A stretch of DNA of 9,330 nucleotides, from contig JAFEGS010000620.1 of assembly GCA_018239705.1 (NCBI GenBank), positions 1 through 9,330 of the forward strand, in the 5' to 3' direction. Every line of letters begins with the position of its first letter. The stretch's first letter is position 1. Below the pieces are notes generated by a model. It was not told the origin of the DNA, did not search any database, and worked only from the letters and a program-made list of their open reading frames with translations. This document shows, one piece after another, positions 5,357 through 9,330 of this stretch. The translations under genes and the position numbers were made by a program. This DNA comes from Verrucomicrobiota bacterium (GTDB lineage: Bacteria; Chlamydiota; Chlamydiia; Chlamydiales; FEN-1388).

Positions 5357-6910
5357 TTACAATTGTTTAACTTCCCACCCGTCGATCGATCGCTCTTCGC
5401 CATTGAAATTAATACCTGCTAAATAAATTGGTCGGTTGCTTTTTTGGTAAAGCTCATAATATTTCTTCTGCATAATTTGATCGATTGCTGCTTGGGGACT
5501 CTCATTTAACTTAAACTCAAATATAATAACCTTGTCTTTAGCTTCGAGGACAGCATCGGTACGACCTTGCTGTGTATGGATCTCAGCGCCAATCTGAAAA
5601 CCGGCCAATTTTATGGTCAGATAAAAAAGACTATGAAAGTAACGTTCATGTTTGACGTAAAGATCATAGGGAATGAGCGCCAGAAGATGTGCCATAAGAT
5701 CAAAAAATTGAGAATACTCCCACGGCTGTGTATATAAATTAGCAGAAATTTCAAAAAGAAGCTTATTACATTCTGACTGGGAGCGTGCAAACGAGGTCAA
5801 TAAACTCTCAGAAAATGACTGGCTCACCTCGCGGTTGGGAAAGCCTAAACAGTAGGCACTAATATGCGGTACATACGATTTTATCGTAAGATACCCTGTT
5901 TGATACAGGAGCGGTAGTGTAGGCAAATCTTCGATATCAAAAGAACTAAAGCTTTGAGCGCTCACGTTAATTTGTTCTAAATTCGATAAATTAAATTCTC
6001 GTTTACTAATGAGATCAATTAAAAAAGATGGCGTACCAGTTTCAAACCAGTAGGCTGCAAAATCCTTGGAGTCAAGCAGTTTTAGAGTTGAAAATGGGTT
6101 ATATACCAGCTCCCCACTTTTTGAGAATTTGTATCCGTTATACCACTCTTTTATTTTTTCATAGCACTCTTCGATCGCCAACTCATTCACACTCGCTACA
6201 CTTTCAACTTCCTTTTTAAAATAATGTTCCAGTTCCGATCGGGTATACCCAAGTAATGCACTATATTCATTTGACATGGTAAGGTCGTTCAAATTATTCA
6301 GCCCAGAAAAAACGGAAACTTTTGCAAATTTCGTAACGCCGGTTAATATTGCAAATTTTATATTGTGGTCTTGTGCTTTTAAAATCGTATAAAACTCTCG
6401 CAAAATGCGTAGATTACTTTTTGCTATTTCTAGATCATCGATATTATCTATTAGCGGCCTATCGTACTCATCAATTAAGATAACAACTTTTTTATCATCT
6501 GCCAGTTGATGAATAAGATTTTCTAAATAGTTTGCAGCTGTTGTTCCAGTCAAGATACATTTATACTGAGAGGCTATTTCATTCAAAACACGAATGAGAT
6601 CCTGCTCAAGCATTTCTGAAGACCGACTGTTAATAGTGGACATGTCAAGATAAATAATTGGGTAGGAAATCCATTCCCAATCGCTCGTATGTATCCATAA
6701 ATTTTTAAATAAATCGCGCTTGCCAGCAAAAATCGCATACAGCGTTGAGATAAGCAGAGACTTTCCAAATCGTCGCGGCCGGGACAAAAAATAAGAATTA
6801 CCCTGTACTATCAACTGATAGATCAATTTTGTTTTGTCTATGTAGGTGAAGCCATTGGTTATGATCTTTTCAAAATCTTGTATGCCAATCGGCAATTTAT
6901 GTTTTGACAT
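5357..6910 (-). CDS. AAA-ATPase-like / PD-(D/E)XK nuclease-like protein (517 aa)
   Basis: It belongs to the widespread family with an N-terminal AAA-ATPase-like domain (Pfam AAA-ATPase_like) and a C-terminal PD-(D/E)XK nuclease-fold domain. Visible motifs are LPIGIQDFEKI (6-16), the YIDKT motif (23-27), a P-loop variant SRPRRFGKSL (43-52), Walker B VVILIDEYDRPL (142-153), LTGVTKFAKVSVFSGLNNL (189-207), YNGYKF (257-262) and VYNPFS (269-274). The nuclease part has Glu443, GRTD (449-452, Asp452), FEFKL (464-468, Glu465 and Lys467) and Gln478, so the active site looks intact. Length is typical. The stop is doubled (TAATAA). GC is about 33% in a hand-counted 300 bases, against 53-56% in the aro genes, which suggests horizontal acquisition. 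These genes are often multicopy in intracellular bacteria and Bacteroidetes. Their role is not settled: mobile or selfish DNA, or defence, is possible. The ribosome site is weak. Confidence 0.9.
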   Translation of the reverse strand: MSKHKLPIGIQDFEKIITNGFTYIDKTKLIYQLIVQGNSYFLSRPRRFGKSLLISTLYAIFAGKRDLFKNLWIHTSDWEWISYPIIYLDMSTINSRSSEMLEQDLIRVLNEIASQYKCILTGTTAANYLENLIHQLADDKKVVILIDEYDRPLIDNIDDLEIAKSNLRILREFYTILKAQDHNIKFAILTGVTKFAKVSVFSGLNNLNDLTMSNEYSALLGYTRSELEHYFKKEVESVASVNELAIEECYEKIKEWYNGYKFSKSGELVYNPFSTLKLLDSKDFAAYWFETGTPSFLIDLISKREFNLSNLEQINVSAQSFSSFDIEDLPTLPLLYQTGYLTIKSYVPHISAYCLGFPNREVSQSFSESLLTSFARSQSECNKLLFEISANLYTQPWEYSQFFDLMAHLLALIPYDLYVKHERYFHSLFYLTIKLAGFQIGAEIHTQQGRTDAVLEAKDKVIIFEFKLNESPQAAIDQIMQKKYYELYQKSNRPIYLAGINFNGEERSIDGWEVKQL

Positions 6911-6948
6911 AACGTTAGCTCGTCCCCATAAAAACTTAAGCTAGTACC

Positions 6949-6967
6949 ATTGTGCAGGGGCACCAAT
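6949..6967 (-). terminator. Weak hairpin after aroDE
   Basis: On the minus strand ATTGGTGC (6960-6967) pairs with GCACAAT (6949-6955) with one bulged base and a 4-base loop. It starts 15 bases after the aroDE stop. The T-run (TTTTT) comes only about 14 bases beyond the stem, so it is at best a poor intrinsic terminator, or a pause or RNA-processing element between aroDE and the ATPase gene. Confidence 0.3.
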
Positions 6968-6982
6968 TAAACTACAAGAGGT

Positions 6983-8335
6983 TTAACCCGGCATGATCTC
7001 TCGTAAAATAGGGAGTACATCTGCGGGCCTAAGTGAGCTGTCCCAAAAATGGAACTGATGTGCTGCCTGGCGAAGCCACATCTCTCGTCCTGTAACAATA
7101 GTACAGCCCCGTTTTTTTGCCATTTGAAGAAGGGCAGTCTCACCGGACGAGATCACGTCTGCCACTATGGCTGTTTGGCGCAGATAGATCTCTTCAATAG
7201 GAAGGCTACTCTCCTCTCCCACCATCCCCACGGATGTTGCATTCACGAGGATGTCATAGGGCTGAGTAAGTAAGGAGGGTAAATCCCAGGAAACGTGCAG
7301 GCAGCCAAGATGTTCAGCCATTTTTTTGGCCTTTTCCTCCGTGCGATTTGCGATAAAAACATCCGCCCCACGCAAGAGCAGCTCTTGTATAATTGCAGAG
7401 GCAGTGGGCCCTGCTCCCAGCACGATAGCTCTCTTTCCTGCAAGAGCTCCATACTGCTCTAGTGCATCTCCCATCCCTACCCCATCAGTAGTGCAGGTCT
7501 CTATCTGATCTTTGAAGCAGCGCACCGTGTTAGCAAGAGGTGTAAAGCAATCCTTTAAAGGACGAGTCACACTTAAGCCTGTGATGCCCAAATTACTCAA
7601 GTAGGTAAAGCCCTCTTCAAATTCATGGCGCTCTAAGGGAATTTTAACATAAACGGCATCGGCCCCAACCTTTCGAAACAGTGCATTATGGGTGATATAG
7701 GAAAGGCTATGATCGATCGGACTGCCAATGAGTGCAAAGAGCTTGGTCTTTCTTGTAAGTGAGTGGTAGTGATAGGTCTGGAGTAGCTCCTCAACCGAGA
7801 GCTGTCCCGGAGCTGTCGGCTTTCCAGGAAGCGAGCAAAAGGCGATCTGAGATCCAAGAGTAGGTGCCATCACGCGAGAAAATGAGCCGAATGTACCCAT
7901 ACAAAAGGCTGTTAAGAGAAACTCATCTGCATGCTCTTTCAAGAAGACCATCATCCTCAGGCTATCGAGGGAGCTATTTGCCATCGTAACCATCTTGATC
8001 ATGTCGCAAGGGATTTCTCGACACAAGGCATAGATCTGGTCGAGACCGCCGGTTTTTTCAAAGTCGTGGTAGGCCGCAATAATTTTCACCTGCGGCCAGT
8101 TGGCTTTCACAGTCTGAAATACTTCTAAAGGCATATCCCAAGGAAGCGAAAGCCACTCTGGGCCGAGGGCTGCCAAAGAAAGCGCGAGATCTACCTGAAG
8201 AGGATCCATAATTGTGAGCATAGTGGGCATGGCCTCTGGAAGCTCCTCCAGAGCGCTCAATCGCATCTCAACGGCGCAGCCATATTTTTTTGCTGCCTCT
8301 ACATCGTCTTTCAGGCATGTTGAAACACATAGCAT
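6983..8335 (-). CDS. aroDE: Fused 3-dehydroquinate dehydratase (type I) / shikimate dehydrogenase
   Basis: This bifunctional cytosolic enzyme converts 3-dehydroquinate to 3-dehydroshikimate and then to shikimate with NADPH. Residues 1 to about 190 are the type I dehydratase: EMR (23-25), YHDF (89-92, His90), MIKM (112-115, Schiff-base Lys114), SFSR (151-154) and PTAPGQ (173-178). From about 197 the dehydrogenase follows: GSPIDHSLSYITHN (204-217), SVTRPLK (255-261, catalytic Lys261), ANT (268-270), TTDG (282-285, Asp284), nucleotide-binding GAGPTA (307-312), NRT (330-332) and RQAAHQF (422-428). Fusion in this order is known from chlamydiae and plants. The dehydratase lacks the usual Arg-Thr-x-x-Glu-Gly-Gly segment. 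The dehydrogenase is about 14 residues shorter between Lys261 and Asn269. The start, 2 bases after the aroB stop, implies translational coupling; there is no clear ribosome site. Confidence 0.95.
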   Translation of the reverse strand: MLCVSTCLKDDVEAAKKYGCAVEMRLSALEELPEAMPTMLTIMDPLQVDLALSLAALGPEWLSLPWDMPLEVFQTVKANWPQVKIIAAYHDFEKTGGLDQIYALCREIPCDMIKMVTMANSSLDSLRMMVFLKEHADEFLLTAFCMGTFGSFSRVMAPTLGSQIAFCSLPGKPTAPGQLSVEELLQTYHYHSLTRKTKLFALIGSPIDHSLSYITHNALFRKVGADAVYVKIPLERHEFEEGFTYLSNLGITGLSVTRPLKDCFTPLANTVRCFKDQIETCTTDGVGMGDALEQYGALAGKRAIVLGAGPTASAIIQELLLRGADVFIANRTEEKAKKMAEHLGCLHVSWDLPSLLTQPYDILVNATSVGMVGEESSLPIEEIYLRQTAIVADVISSGETALLQMAKKRGCTIVTGREMWLRQAAHQFHFWDSSLRPADVLPILREIMPG

Positions 8336-8337
8336 AT

Positions 8338-9330
8338 TTATTCAAAATTTTTAATTGCTTGAAAAAGAGGCTCCTGCGGCACTTCTACAACACATGCACC
8401 CTCTTCATGAACAAACCGACCAACCTCTCGAGGCAGTACAAATCTTGGGCGTCCCTGATCTGCCTTCTTATCCCTCTGAAGAGCCTGTAGCCACTGTTCA
8501 TGCGGAAAGGAGGCCAGACGCATAGGTAGCTCTAAAGCTCGTATCAGCGCCTCTATGTACTGATACTCCGACTCCGGCAGATAGGATAGGAGCTTAGCCA
8601 AATAACTCTCTACCAAAATCCCACGTGCCACTGCCTGGCCGTGGCTACACTGAAAATGCTCTAAGGACTCAATAGCATGTCCTATCGTATGGCCAAAATT
8701 GAGCAGATGGCGCCGCTCGGGATGCAGGATAGCCTCGCTTACAAAGCGCATTTTTATGGAGGTGCTACGTTCAATTTCTGCTATGAGCGCCTCCTTATTT
8801 TTGGCCTTTAAGGCAGGCAGAGCCTTCATAAAACGATCGCAGCTGGCCTTGTTATCGAGTAGCGCATGCTTGGCCATCTCCACAAGCCCATTTTGCATCT
8901 CAACTGCCGGTAAACTCCTGAGCAGATCGATGTCGATAATGACCAGATCTGGATGGTATATCGTGCCAATAATATTTTTAATTGCATGCAGATCCAGGCC
9001 ATTTTTCCCACCTATTGCCGCATCGGTCATGGCAAGAAGCGTTGATGGAATAAAGCAGAGCCTGACGCCTCTACAGTAGGTAGCAGCTAAAAAGCCTGCC
9101 AGATCGAGCGTTGCACCGCCACCACAGGCGACGATCACGCAATCGGACCCTATGCCCTCTTGAATAAGGCGTAAGGCCAATGACTCATACGTTGCAAGGT
9201 TCTTGACGGCCTCTCCACCGGAAACAGTGAGGCAAAGAGTAGATTGCGCCTGTAGAGGGGCTAGAAGCGAGGCGTCGACCCGGTTCTCGATAATCAGCAC
9301 ACAGCTCTTTGCCATCGACCCGATTTTTTC
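8338..9330 (-). CDS. aroB: 3-dehydroquinate synthase, 5' end beyond the window
   Basis: This enzyme converts DAHP to 3-dehydroquinate, the second shikimate step, using NAD+ and a divalent metal. Numbering from the ATG at 9315, visible motifs are the NAD-binding CGGGATLDLAGF (64-75), IPSTLLAMTDAAIGGKNG (89-106), GLVEMAKH (143-150, metal ligand Glu146), LNFGHTIGHAIE (205-216, His209), SHGQAVARG (224-232, His225) and RDKKADQGRPRFVLP (281-295). Only 325 residues follow that ATG, against about 350-360 usually. The frame stays open through the last 15 bases of the window (codons for EKIGS), and no early N-terminal strand is present. The true start is therefore probably about 25 or more codons outside, and the ATG at 9315 is an internal Met. 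aroDE follows 2 bases after the stop, so the two are one transcription unit. Hand-counted GC is about 54%. Confidence 0.93.
   Translation of the reverse strand, partial: EKIGSMAKSCVLIIENRVDASLLAPLQAQSTLCLTVSGGEAVKNLATYESLALRLIQEGIGSDCVIVACGGGATLDLAGFLAATYCRGVRLCFIPSTLLAMTDAAIGGKNGLDLHAIKNIIGTIYHPDLVIIDIDLLRSLPAVEMQNGLVEMAKHALLDNKASCDRFMKALPALKAKNKEALIAEIERSTSIKMRFVSEAILHPERRHLLNFGHTIGHAIESLEHFQCSHGQAVARGILVESYLAKLLSYLPESEYQYIEALIRALELPMRLASFPHEQWLQALQRDKKADQGRPRFVLPREVGRFVHEEGACVVEVPQEPLFQAIKNFE

Noticed and set aside
6949..6982. tRNA-like D-arm pattern (TTGTAGTTTAATTGGT on the minus strand) after aroDE
   Set aside because: No matching acceptor stem, anticodon arm or GGTTCGAATCC-type T arm follows. 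It could be chance or at most a remnant.
6911..6982. Promoter for the ATPase/nuclease gene in the gap after aroDE
   Set aside because: TTTTAT and TACTAG boxes are present, but no -35 with correct spacing and reasonable match was found. Read-through from aroDE is equally likely.
8699..9079. 126-codon plus-strand open frame
   Set aside because: It is antisense to conserved aroB motifs and has no recognisable domain.
1..9330. CRISPR arrays, insertion sequences, rRNA or complete tRNA genes
   Set aside because: I saw no regularly spaced repeats, transposase frames, terminal inverted repeats with target duplications, or structural RNA signatures.

Overview
The window looks like a piece of a Chlamydiota chromosome, most likely an environmental (amoeba- or protist-associated) chlamydia. 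Three points suggest this. 3-dehydroquinate dehydratase and shikimate dehydrogenase are fused in one AroDE polypeptide. aroB sits directly upstream of aroDE, as in Chlamydia. AroA has chlamydia-type sequence, with a PSSKSHTLRA N-terminal motif and a GQDSQ motif. The species cannot be named from the sequence. Apart from the first 179 bases, every gene is on the minus strand, so transcription runs from right to left.

Right to left, the layout is as follows. A 5'-truncated aroB runs off the right edge (8338-9330) and is followed 2 bases later by aroDE (6983-8335). Next comes an AT-rich AAA-ATPase/PD-(D/E)XK nuclease-like gene (5357-6910). It is followed by a 751-residue protein (3013-5268) with an N-terminal membrane segment, a Pro-rich linker, a protein-kinase-like core and a C-terminal GNAT acetyltransferase-like domain. 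That gene has its own strong sigma70-type promoter. aroA (1636-2904) and aroC (570-1646) follow and overlap by 11 bases. Last is a small predicted secreted coiled-coil protein (187-516), which converges on the 3' end of a plus-strand gene entering from the left edge (1-179). A 12-bp hairpin lies at the convergence.

Together the aro genes cover steps 2 (AroB), 3 and 4 (AroDE), 6 (AroA) and 7 (AroC) of the shikimate pathway to chorismate. Step 5 (shikimate kinase, aroK/aroL) is not in the window. Two non-metabolic genes separate the aroB-aroDE and aroA-aroC blocks. Hand-counted 300-base samples give about 53-56% GC in aroB, aroDE and aroA, about 33% in the ATPase/nuclease gene, and about 33% in the kinase-like core of the 751-residue protein. 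The two ends of that protein are about 45-47%. The centre of the window therefore looks like accessory, probably acquired, DNA inside a housekeeping cluster. The kinase-like plus GNAT protein is the most interesting item and is a candidate host-directed effector; this is inference.
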